Below are positions 12,001 to 16,963 of a stretch of DNA of 64,000 nt, in pieces. Both the position numbers and the translations under genes were made by a program. Numbering within the stretch: the stretch's first letter is position 1; each line of letters begins with the position of its first letter. A model generated the notes under the pieces. That model searched no databases and had not been told where the DNA came from. It was given only the letters and a program-made list of their open reading frames with translations. The stretch covers positions 682,001 to 746,000 of the forward strand of contig NZ_RJWA01000002.1 of assembly GCF_003762835.1 (NCBI RefSeq). The letters are read 5' to 3'. This DNA is from Micromonospora sp. HM5-17 (GTDB lineage Bacteria; Actinomycetota; Actinomycetes; Mycobacteriales; Micromonosporaceae).

Positions 12001-13970
12001 CCTGGCGCTACGCATACGACCCGGCCGGGCGGCTGGTCGCCGAGACCGACTTCGACGGCCGGACCAGGACCTACCTGCGCGACGCCGCCGGGCAGGTGGT
12101 GGCCCAGACCAACGGTGTCGGCCAGCGCGTCGACCTGGTCCGCGACGTCCTCGGCAACGTGGTGGAGAAGCGTGCGCCGGAGGGGGTCACCTGGTTCGGG
12201 TACGACCCGGTGGGACGGTTGACGTACGCGTCGACACCGGAGGTCGAGCTCCGGTGGGAGCGAGACCCGCTCGGCCGGGTGCTCGCCGAGATCCGGGACG
12301 GGGTGTCGGTCACCTCGACGTACGACCGGATCGGCCGGCGGATCAGGCGGCGCACGCCGTCCGGAGCGGAGAGTGTGTGGGAATACGACGCCGCGCACCG
12401 AGCGGTGGCGCTGCACACGGGTGGGGAGACGATCCGGTTCGGCCACGACGCGGGAGGTCGGGAGGTCCGGCGCAGTGTCGGCGCCCTGGTGTTCGACCGT
12501 ACCTGGGACCCGGACCATCGGCTGTTGTCCCAGGTCGTCGTCGCGAACCCCGGTGGGGCGCCGGGCACGCCGCCGGACACCCCGCGGACGATCGCCGAGC
12601 AGGCGTACCGGTACCGGACCGACGGGCATCTGCTCGCCGTCACCGACCGGCTCACCGGCGGTCGTGAGCTGGAGCTGGATCGGGTCGGGCGGGTGACCGC
12701 GGTGCGCGCCGCCGGCTGGACGGAACGGTACGCGTACGACGAGGTCGGCAACCTCGTCCACGCGGACTGGCCGGAGGCGGCGACGAGCGCCGACGCGCGG
12801 GGCGAGCGGCGGTACCGCGGCACACTGATCCGCCGGGCCGGCAGCGTCCGCTACGAGTACGACGACGCCGGCCGGGTGACGCTGCGGCAGCGTACCCGGC
12901 ACTCGGCCAAGCCGCTGACCTGGCGGTACACCTGGGACAGCGAGGACCGGCTGGTGGGGGTGACCACCCCGGACGGCACCCGCTGGCGCTACCGGTACGA
13001 CGCACTGGGCCGGCGGGTCGGCAAACAGCGGCTGGACGGCGACGGCGGGGTGGCCGAGCAGGTCGACTACCACTGGGACGGTGCGCTGCTGGTCGAACAG
13101 GTGCACCGGGGGTCGGCCGGCGACCGGATCAGCACCTGGGAGTACGCCCCCGGCTCGTTCACCCCGGTCAGCCAGACCGACGGGCTGGTCGACCCGGACG
13201 ACCCGGCCGAGGTGGACCGCCGCTTCTACGCTGTCGTCACGGACCTGGTCGGCATGCCCACCGAACTCGTCACCCCCGACGGTGAGGTCGCCTGGCGGCA
13301 GCGGACCACCATCTGGGGCGTTCCGACCCACGTCACCGGCACCGGGGTCGATTGTCCCCTCCGCTTCCCGGGCCAAATCCACGACCCGGAAACCGGGACG
13401 TCGTACAACTACCACCGCTACTACGACCCGGACACCGGCCGCTACCAGAGCCCCGACCCGCTCGGCCTCCTTCCCGGTCCCGACCCGCACGCCTACGTCC
13501 CCAACCCGACCGTCCAGATCGATCCGCTCGGCCTCGCTCCGGCCGGCTGCGGCGGCTCCTCCAGCGGCGGCCAGCTGATCGCCGGCCCCAACCCGGGAAT
13601 CCTCCGGTTGACCGCGACCCGACCGAGTTCCTCGGAGATCGCGGCTGCGCGGTACATGGCGGCGCGTGGAGGTCACGTCATTCTTCGCGACCCCGTCGGC
13701 ACGAGGCCCGGAGGAATGACGAGCGACCTGCTGGTCGACGGTGTTCGGTGGGATGTCTATTCGCCGACGACCGGCTCCGTCACGAACATCATCGGACGTA
13801 TCGCCAAGAAGTATTCGCAGGTGCACGGCGGAGGTGTGATCGTCGACCTGAGTCGCACGGGTCTCTCGACCGCTGATTTCGCCAACGCGCTGGCGCGGGT
13901 CAATGGGATGATCAGGAGCTGGAACAAGAGCGAGTTCATCGGCGAACTGATATTTATAGGCGGGCAGTGA
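1..13970 (+). CDS. Giant Rhs/YD-repeat polymorphic toxin with C-terminal CdiA-type nuclease domain (5' partial)
   Basis: The frame is open to the left edge, and GTG at 30 is probably an internal valine, so the N-terminus is missing. Counting from codon 30 (4,646 residues), residues 1-2300 hold several long beta-rich segments and two related blocks, each with a His-Glu motif (LHEQSEAYALH near 1907, LAHEAAELV near 2248) followed by LSPHD[LI]G. Hydrophobic segments lie near 2810-2850, 2940-2970, 3135-3175 and 3265-3310. Five 11-residue amphipathic repeats precede the DUF6531-like start of the Rhs region (FDPIDVATGDMVL, about 3469). About 15 or more YD repeats run to 4390, and the Rhs core ends with YYDPDTGRYQSPDPLGL and IDPLGL near 4500. 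The last 145 residues resemble the CdiA C-terminal PD-(D/E)XK tRNase fold, with TSDLLVDG (D4566) and RWDVYSP (D4575). The usual role of such proteins is delivery of a toxic tip into neighbouring cells. Membrane and secretion roles here are inferred. Confidence 0.88.
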   Translation, partial: AASDRFAELVAHLPQLDIADASQRSAAVGDFLQRVNAARGEYGTYRARLMQAMPRVALHATASDGDLPFRRALAKKIHDMVAESRSGPVPTAVAAELAPERWERDLLTRWRYVASDDGTVFQLGSDAEVHIRFVPTGLPVEVPQPPANSNRMILAQLPQHPPGSRGLRAGLNRELGLKSSFTLSPSLIPAGRAPVWDAVRELLGDRVKLRIGAGFSRRFSTFGKGDRYALPGQVSDNRLGGVLVDIAGYWEVRVRTAESLRRAQESGRGDGWSDWVKLTRGAPDDPLSARMWVPHPYTEPPPSDVVRIDPGERDERFPEHSVTGLTGLPRAYNAILATLDIDNRKVGDTPARQLSVFLFEEYPARLAQAANHPHGISTVLTDDGKPVARVMIRTVPDHTKARMVGRPILKYYLERLRTAFANTAGGSTAGGGRAAELTLVIQRLFEGTQLENIAAGIGEFLARVRFVPRFDGSRGWSDGFSAEFSNTDVSDRRATGYTQGYHIPLRHEIVVHRFDQDGPTPIHLTPVPGEALFRMTESDAYRYGLPVAAEALQRDPNGRVRLRDDPVSEPPPGRAGQPPVFLGDGPGQVPGSGPGIAGNLTGVDGPDGLRAQVQAALTRKGVLPEVDQDGFPVYPDGKWPSTQQIVDDLDNLQAVNAISAEWLEAQYNQASQDGVSVDLTLRRTSLPPKVVTIVVQLRQDDWCFEGTTSGEGVVRRSLSSSITTRTVGVDEGVGVTAVGGNASLEGPTPQVPGANVDLSGDVTDSVSVTDRLQINQMTLIEGTGPTAVFTVRHELRAWLLVDDGAQTGTGANRSAPIATSQGSATVLLPADLLPETAQRRLPDPPPPDRPPSPRAQRLGKTVAIDGRGLLGAARRVLLRGGTSRGGAQKVRAMVDVGTMAVNDGPLLGIPYETDTLVDPGLLPAPGPSGVSVEFDTEPAEFVGSWPEAYIGHVMLALVSDGVSQSRDRGRGWGGRITPYVGGGDVATDRVAGVSQTTISGRGHERISVNVVNHYVYRIPFRARITGDPDVAAERVDGLTVVRVWSEPRALALWVDGELPVPMDQVADAIERYASGYLHLDRHVALGVLRRYRAELRQHGGPRPGDLADERFDTTDGLATRLAERLMEAFPDVDLPEDVTDAVDRIDYLLEHGPTLPPVPPEDASLRLPNRYRQQIGATGIDDVVLFPLNQGRNHVVEVGTRFPAAGVAAAPSPTPSASGDPAAGATVGTGPPAPPPPSASGSRPVPGSSPAPVSPPAQVARRPPSQPPALSSGGPPEHIELFDQVLRQIETVAPGALSQMPGLGERLAAELSGRRWESLFDLIVDGNEWKISTRIAVGRYRTAVLTVRIRITDLDEGRTVGREPTVELIDHHYSREESSRGESGARSTSGEGHSGERSAEDVSGIGMPVEDSDNSPPLPSTAVSTKTGRDTDGSATRQDTLLLRSSGGEEGVVLVRRTGVLVSTVSVSEIERTPEAVMRSEPEVLNDVVDLVGLVSGRPVESTLRLGVAFLQMVPVQQMVPPTRSEPTGPFRPRDVRTVSLPSRFGVDLVQHGTLIEDIRRRLARPDLLGPRGMTRYQSQLEAALNSLTTSANLLQMFDDSGYDVLTVPILERRFVRGRRVHRRGTLMAVVNVRARASNLRSEPIGEGELGRIERGQQTSTLSDTHTWPSPVSRSGAMRLPSAEDGGVETRVQLSGGEQASTTSSTTRGDRDETNLHWKGELSHVVVDVAYEVTITVVRRGSTGERVVRQVRLPQIGTVGQAHLRLLTSDVDDVKRRLTTGGYGRTWTFGELDSAPTSPDTGPSTLPDTSHTAREVPGAPAHPFGPAPDVAASALAQAMRSIPGLEGTFVDKLLVPPVSGLPRLRFEVGRTPPGIRAYREEITSADREPAGGPPDVRVVVSDEITDPDQLRRIILHEQSEAYALHARGPVNRIQTWFRRGSTRDSLTPDSDPPGTELSPHDLGHRAEVVLLAREVAAGRTDLERELGLLLDAIGVGVPDPMAPAARHADDRLAMLDLSGELRQVVDRVRASDATWRSHLSTREEAMVRAAIDEALSRLPMRAWWNGDRVVEIAAGDRTRAVDLTPEMLALANSGLSGPRLADRAAILVGGRLTGVADHAATVVPGTQVADRMATPAAKRARRKHRRETLDALRRHLETRWELGGSDGQVPRGDSFVRGIEPLPERTRGVLHIRVHPRRGRPVDAQVRISETGLTDESGARLRAASRIVIDQKSGKPEFRIAIAPDHPSTDDLVATLAHEAAELVTAMRRRRWHAGPEHEQENLLTPGDLPARWLRRDRLSPHDIGGIADLETKVQQLAVAVEPDEWTRLVRDIEAIRQHLGLDPSRDGRSAQRRWKLVDRQLRTRNLGPTARRYWAALHEPNWSRQALRHGVAAYLAEYAGQQVRVAEDGTFEVSRGRGRAPLRLRLAFDFMPPETLVETIRRRDGSVLVRVPLALGDDIRAIAPRVAGAIAEATTGEPRSRRRARRRLDRLAEDVPVPEEAHQLGGPAAAQWTAAVAQARAYDALSRRRSLDPGTENRQRKRRQVEHARLVEQLRSMGVLEGQEDFARRWQAISRSRRAVPQEPPVAALLHRWERADPDAGMARDALSDVASEAARYAGLRGAELRDGGKTLRVMLDDDRFSTYDVAVRVDLPTDSPSFVALTGDPQQGWSLRLRPDASLDAVGLEATAALADLVHQARGETDPDNRAVEAVAAQLRYLADRHGVSDRLARQAIRAKVVALVDTLRVGPPESWSERRNLVISAGEQLAGRMATRRVDRAREHALGLMIGRAARRELAETVAPYLPDTGSPPMSVYFPGRILGALASIVATLTSGTMAGRSLTLMLAQTASSTVGNAIAQPHQDYSLRRVEDSAKAAKAHLDRLQGRVRPRPAAGASPAGISPAGTSPANSPQGGDPASSDAPVVPKPYWWPFYRKRTLPAVLGALIQAFIMLGEYGPRAATGLAQPLLAGGASGASDHLAERPEKQAREDRKHEVRQRPDGKRDATLAELHHVAAETRQRLTRQAEAGTLVPGTPSEIDNWRQARADLERARQELLADAAKHRETLRTRRRLRRMLWRGTLASDVLGRPAKAAGRAVTALARRVTRRQAAAPAAGTPSTPLPPGMAPARHYWLRSVVPTAVSAAATIGMTAILAPGNLGFVVVTGIASALAGLGLGQGWVFHRRDEIDDETSLAALRTLRHVEAALDEVDQVLALLGDPNAPSRSATPPANQAGGSKRRRWFRRGSGAVAGDRSADPSDSHFLSVAVMKHGPAAVLRVGAILVAGKLILPETVRGLDSDLLIAVTAALEAGKEAVYGVGEGLYRRWAALRSAEGEIVTGQDKARGLPYTGREMSEHARKLAAEGADLAAEAKLPPSGPARPSFVRRAAGAASTAARRGADRAAAALRRGWDETSAAARRGWGETSAAARRGADRASAAARRGWQTVAARGRKMASVARWGLANPRANGIEAIKRLVRFDPIDVATGDMVLTQTDVELPGVLPLLLSRTHLSSYRLGGWFGRSWASTLDQRLEIDDTGAYFATADGMILVYPAGDEGGPARLPVEGPRWPLRRQADGRYTVTDPSQGVSWHFAPVTDDPVAPLPLVAMTDRNGHRIDLHHDRYGTLLAVTHSGGYRVLVEVDGDRIVGLSLADVPDEPDGSRLVRFRYDDAGDLVEVINSTGLPLRYEYDADGRIVRWVDRNHTEYHYTYGPDGRCVATGGTGDFLAGRLDYDHETRTTTVVDSLGHVTRYRFNELLQVESVTDPLGHETRYTWDRYDRKLSETDPLGRTTRYGYDEAGNLVEVVRPDGSRATATYNALHQPVEVVDFDGAVWRRDYDERGNPISVTDPTGATTRYRHDGSGRLVEVVDPLGGVLRIDSDPAGLVRRVVDANGAATTYRRDPAGRVVEITDPVGGVTRLGYTPEGRLAWRRSPGGAVEQWRYDAEGNLVSHTDPTGARTEFEIGAFDLPVARTDPDGRRLTFGYDTELRLTTVTNPQGLTWRYAYDPAGRLVAETDFDGRTRTYLRDAAGQVVAQTNGVGQRVDLVRDVLGNVVEKRAPEGVTWFGYDPVGRLTYASTPEVELRWERDPLGRVLAEIRDGVSVTSTYDRIGRRIRRRTPSGAESVWEYDAAHRAVALHTGGETIRFGHDAGGREVRRSVGALVFDRTWDPDHRLLSQVVVANPGGAPGTPPDTPRTIAEQAYRYRTDGHLLAVTDRLTGGRELELDRVGRVTAVRAAGWTERYAYDEVGNLVHADWPEAATSADARGERRYRGTLIRRAGSVRYEYDDAGRVTLRQRTRHSAKPLTWRYTWDSEDRLVGVTTPDGTRWRYRYDALGRRVGKQRLDGDGGVAEQVDYHWDGALLVEQVHRGSAGDRISTWEYAPGSFTPVSQTDGLVDPDDPAEVDRRFYAVVTDLVGMPTELVTPDGEVAWRQRTTIWGVPTHVTGTGVDCPLRFPGQIHDPETGTSYNYHRYYDPDTGRYQSPDPLGLLPGPDPHAYVPNPTVQIDPLGLAPAGCGGSSSGGQLIAGPNPGILRLTATRPSSSEIAAARYMAARGGHVILRDPVGTRPGGMTSDLLVDGVRWDVYSPTTGSVTNIIGRIAKKYSQVHGGGVIVDLSRTGLSTADFANALARVNGMIRSWNKSEFIGELIFIGGQ
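10188..10352 (+). repeat. Five tandem 11-residue repeats inside the Rhs toxin
   Basis: Five consecutive 33-base units encode ARRGADRAAAA, LRRGWDETSAA, ARRGWGETSAA, ARRGADRASAA and ARRGWQTVAAR. The 11-residue period is that of an amphipathic helix with an Arg/Trp face, placed just before the Rhs cage begins. Membrane or cargo contact is inferred. Confidence 0.85.
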
Positions 13971-14212
13971 TGGCGAAGATGGCGTGCGCGTGTGGGACGA
14001 TTCTGAGGGACGACGATCCCGAGGCCAGCCTGTTTCTCCTGTCCTCCCGTGAGTTCGACGTGGATCTCGGCGCCGTCCAGCTTCTCGGCATGGCGAGACT
14101 CGTGCTGCACTGCCCGGTGTGCGGGCGGGTCTGGATCTATTGGAGAGATGGCGAGAGGGCGACGGAGTACGTGCCGTCCGGGCAGGTGTCGGAGGGCGCT
14201 TCTCCTGGTTGA
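13970..14212 (+). CDS. Candidate immunity protein, small CxC/CxxC zinc-ribbon-like protein
   Basis: The ATG shares its A with the TGA stop of the Rhs toxin, so the two are translationally coupled; a GTG three bases upstream and an ATG at 13979 are alternative starts. The 80-residue product has a Cys pair at each end of a short hydrophobic stretch (ACACG and HCPVCG), a likely zinc ribbon, and no signal peptide. I do not recognise the family. A small cytoplasmic gene stop-to-start coupled to a polymorphic toxin is the standard position of the cognate immunity gene, and that is the whole basis of the call. Confidence 0.65.
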   Translation: MAKMACACGTILRDDDPEASLFLLSSREFDVDLGAVQLLGMARLVLHCPVCGRVWIYWRDGERATEYVPSGQVSEGASPG

Positions 14213-14301
14213 GCGATGGGTGCGATCGTCGGAGTCGGGCCAGCGTGCGTACCCTTGCCGTGCAGAGTTCGCCGCCGGTGCACGGAAGGAAACCGCCGGA
14301 C

Positions 14302-14850
14302 ATGCTGATCGCCCGGTCACCCGAGGAATGCCACCTCTACATGGAACTGCGGCCCTGTTCCTGCGGGGAGGACGGGTTCACCTGGTCGCGACACCGGCAG
14401 GAGCGGCGCGGCGACCGCCTGGTCTCGGTGTACCAGGGCCACTGCTCCCGCTGTTCGGCCCAGCGGCGCTTCGAGTTCGAGGTACCGGCGGTGCCGCCTC
14501 CGCCGCCCGCGTACGGCGGAGCGGAGCCGTCACGGATCGTCGACCCCGGCGAGTTCTACGCGGTGAGCGCCGAGCTGGCCGAGAGCGTTCCCGACGACCC
14601 GGCGACCCTCGCCCCGGACGATCTCGACGAGGCGTACGGCCTGATCGAGATGTCCGTGGCGGCGCTGGCGGAGGTGCTCAAGTTCGTTCCGGCCGGGGCG
14701 GATGCCGTGTCCCCGGACGCGTTCTTCACTCCCGACGGCCGGCGGGTGTACCAGGCCCACCCGGCAGAATTCGGGCGTGACCGGCTCGAGGCACTGCTCG
14801 CCGACCGCCGGCGCAGGCTGGACGCCTACGAACGGGCCTCGTCGAGGTAG
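14302..14850 (+). CDS. Zinc-ribbon protein of unknown function, paralogue A1
   Basis: A 182-residue protein beginning MLIARSPEECHLYMELRPC. The ATG follows a GGAAGGA ribosome site about ten bases upstream; upstream in-frame extensions are less likely because they lack similarity to the paralogue. It has a CxC and a CxxC pair around residues 19-60, a Pro-rich hinge, then a helical domain with the block EVLKFVPAGADAVSPDAFF. The same architecture recurs in the gene at 16211 (EVLKFIPPDADAVPFEAF). Its last 25 bases overlap the convergent B1 gene. The position behind an Rhs toxin suggests an accessory or orphan immunity role, but the function is unknown. Confidence 0.72.
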   Translation: MLIARSPEECHLYMELRPCSCGEDGFTWSRHRQERRGDRLVSVYQGHCSRCSAQRRFEFEVPAVPPPPPAYGGAEPSRIVDPGEFYAVSAELAESVPDDPATLAPDDLDEAYGLIEMSVAALAEVLKFVPAGADAVSPDAFFTPDGRRVYQAHPAEFGRDRLEALLADRRRRLDAYERASSR

Positions 14851-15473
14851 CCGGCACTGGCCCGGATCAGCTCCTGGAGCCGGTGGAGTACGTCGTCGAG
14901 CACCAGGTGGGGATCGACCTTTTGACCACCCGGCTCGGACTCGATCTCCGCCAGCGCCCGGCAGACGTCCCAGATGGTGGCGTGCAGCGGCGCCCACTGC
15001 CAGAGTTCGTAGCTCAGCTCGTCGACCACCGCCAGCGGCTGACCGATCAGGCCGAGGAGAAAACGGTCCGGAAGCTCCGGATCGATCCCCAGCCCGGTCA
15101 GCAGCGAGTGGAAGCGGTGGGCGCGGGCGAACACGACGGCCTCCTCGGTGCCCGGCGTCACCTCGGCCAGCGCCCCTTCGGTCAGCAGGTCGGCGAGGAT
15201 CGGCGTCACGTCCTGCCCGTCCCGCCGGCGTACCGCTTCGGCGAGCGCGGCCACGGTCCACGGCTGGCCCGCCGGGTCGCCGGGCAGGCCGTGCGCCAGG
15301 GTCCACAGCCCGAACTCCTCGTCGGAGAAGAGCCGGACCACGCCGTCGCCGAGGCGCAGGCGGTGGTAGGCGAGCGGTTCGTCCGGCCCGGGATACACCG
15401 CGCCGAGGTAGTGCCCGAGTGGAAACAACAGGCCGCCACCGGACGGCGCCTCCACCCTGTCCTCCGTGTTCAT
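14826..15473 (-). CDS. Conserved protein of unknown function, paralogue B1
   Basis: A 215-residue soluble protein without signal peptide or membrane segment. It aligns with the neighbouring B2 product over its length: an N-terminal PLGHYLGAVYPG-like segment, a F(S/D)DEEF...AHG block, a FARAHR block in the middle and a L(I)G...ELW(Q/S)WA block before an acidic helical tail. Its ATG overlaps the B2 stop (ATGA), so the two are one translationally coupled unit, B2 first. I do not recognise the family. It converges on A1 with a 25-base overlap. Confidence 0.7.
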   Translation of the reverse strand: MNTEDRVEAPSGGGLLFPLGHYLGAVYPGPDEPLAYHRLRLGDGVVRLFSDEEFGLWTLAHGLPGDPAGQPWTVAALAEAVRRRDGQDVTPILADLLTEGALAEVTPGTEEAVVFARAHRFHSLLTGLGIDPELPDRFLLGLIGQPLAVVDELSYELWQWAPLHATIWDVCRALAEIESEPGGQKVDPHLVLDDVLHRLQELIRASAGYLDEARS

Positions 15474-16141
15474 CGCAGTCCTTCCAGGACGGCACTGCGG
15501 CGAACCACGTCGAGATAGACGGCCTGTACGGCGAGCAGCCCGGCCAGCGCGGTGAGGAAACCGGCGAGTACGCGGCCAGGATCGCAGAGCTCGGGATCCG
15601 TGCCGCCGGCCTCACGCTCCTGCGCGGCGAACGACTCGCAGGCCGACCACAGGTCGGCCTCCAGGCCGGCCCACGACCACAGCTCGAAGACCGGTCGGCT
15701 CACCTGGACCACGGCGGCGCCGATCAGGCCAATCGAGTACAGCTCCGGCTCCTCCGGCGAGTTGCCGAGGCCCAGGAGGGTCGGTACGACCCGGTGGGCG
15801 CGGGCGAACGCGGCCGCCGCCGTGTCGTCCGAGGGGAACGCGGTGAGCAGCCCGCGGTCGAGCAACCGGTCGACGACCGCCGCCGGCGCGGCGAGCCCCT
15901 GGGCGCGCAACTCCCGCTCCACCAGGTCCAGACTGGGGGGTCCGGCGGCGGGTGTCTCGTCCGTCCCGTGTGCGGCGACCCACGCGAGGAACTCGTCATC
16001 GGAAACCTCGTGGATCTCGGTGCCGCGCCGGATCTCGTGCCGCGGCTCCGCGTCGTCGTCCAGATCGCCAGGAAAGCTACCGACGAAGAGGCCGACGGGT
16101 AGCACGGTCGGCGGTCGGTCCGGGGCGGTTGCCACCGGCAC
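15470..16141 (-). CDS. Conserved protein of unknown function, paralogue B2
   Basis: A 223-residue paralogue of B1, with matching blocks VSDDEFLAWVAAHG, AFARAHRVVPTLLGLG and FELWSWAGLEADLW. The GTG at 16141 is used here, but a GTG at 16135 lies 6 bases after a TAGCAT -10-like hexamer and could be a leaderless start. It is divergent from A2 and upstream of B1. No catalytic motif is visible. A duplication of one ancestral gene is the simplest reading. Confidence 0.68.
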   Translation of the reverse strand: MPVATAPDRPPTVLPVGLFVGSFPGDLDDDAEPRHEIRRGTEIHEVSDDEFLAWVAAHGTDETPAAGPPSLDLVERELRAQGLAAPAAVVDRLLDRGLLTAFPSDDTAAAAFARAHRVVPTLLGLGNSPEEPELYSIGLIGAAVVQVSRPVFELWSWAGLEADLWSACESFAAQEREAGGTDPELCDPGRVLAGFLTALAGLLAVQAVYLDVVRRSAVLEGLR

Positions 16142-16210
16142 ATGCTACTGCCCGGTCGTCCGTACGCCCGAGGGCTGCCGTCCGCCGGCCCAGACAGTAG
16201 GGTCGCAGGC

Positions 16211-16765
16211 ATGACACTGCGGCTGGCCCGTACCAGCGCCGAGGCTTACCTCTACATGGAACTGCATCCCTGCGAGAGGTGCGGGGAAAGCGACTTCGAG
16301 CCGGTCAGTGCCGTGGTCTCCGTGCAGGGTGACCTGGCCAGCCGGTACACCGGGGCCTGCCCGAGCTGTGGGAACGAGCGTGAGTTCATGTTCCGGATCC
16401 CGGAGCGGCCGCTTCTGGTCGACCCGGAGAATCCCCAGTTCGGCGCGGACCGACCCTCCGAGTTGCTGGACCCGGGGGAGTGGCTCTGGGTGGCCGACAC
16501 GATCGCCAGCGGCGTCCCCGCCAACCCGGACGGGCTGAGCGCAGAGCAGCGGCGCGACGCGCGGGTGGACCTGCGCGGCGCGGCGGCCGCGGTCGGTGAG
16601 GTGCTGAAGTTCATCCCGCCCGATGCGGACGCCGTACCGTTCGAGGCGTTCGACAGCGACCGGGGACGTGAGGTCTACCAGACCGAGCCGGGCCGCTTCC
16701 GGCGGGCACGGCTGGAGGCGGTCGCCCAGACGTACCGGGAGTTGGCCGAGCGTTTCGCGACCTGA
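16211..16765 (+). CDS. Zinc-ribbon protein of unknown function, paralogue A2
   Basis: A 184-residue paralogue of A1, starting MTLRLARTSAEAYLYMELHPC. It carries CERC and CPSC pairs (residues about 20-60), the ELLDPGEWLWVAD-like centre and the EVLKFIPPDADAVPFEAF block. A TAGGGT hexamer at 16198-16203 sits exactly seven bases before the ATG, with CTGCCG at 16175-16180 as a weak -35 at 17-base spacing, so the mRNA may be leaderless. It is divergent from B2. Function unknown; an immunity-related role is inferred only from the Rhs context. Confidence 0.72.
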   Translation: MTLRLARTSAEAYLYMELHPCERCGESDFEPVSAVVSVQGDLASRYTGACPSCGNEREFMFRIPERPLLVDPENPQFGADRPSELLDPGEWLWVADTIASGVPANPDGLSAEQRRDARVDLRGAAAAVGEVLKFIPPDADAVPFEAFDSDRGREVYQTEPGRFRRARLEAVAQTYRELAERFAT

Positions 16766-16894
16766 GCCGTCCCTCGGGTCCGGCACGGGGCACCTCGGCC
16801 GAATCCGGAGCGCGGGGCGTCCCGTTCCGGCCGTGGCCGGGACGGCGGACCGGCGTACGAGGGGGCGCATCTCCGGCCCGGTGCCGGCGCGCGG

Positions 16895-16923
16895 TTGCCA
16901 GTCGTGTCGAACGGGGCTACCGT
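16895..16923 (+). promoter_or_regulatory. Sigma-70-type promoter of the FAD monooxygenase
   Basis: TTGCCA and TACCGT are separated by 17 bases, predicting a start near 16930 inside the palindrome at 16925-16947. Confidence 0.6.
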
Positions 16924-16924
16924 G

Positions 16925-16947
16925 AACAGAAGAATTCATTTTCTGTT
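16925..16947 (+). promoter_or_regulatory. Palindromic operator AACAGAA-N9-TTCTGTT
   Basis: Perfect 7-base arms in an AT-rich island lie over the predicted transcription start and 16 bases before the ATG. The layout suits a dimeric repressor such as a TetR-type protein. No regulator gene is adjacent. Confidence 0.6.
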
Positions 16948-16963
16948 GAATAAGGTGGCCGAG

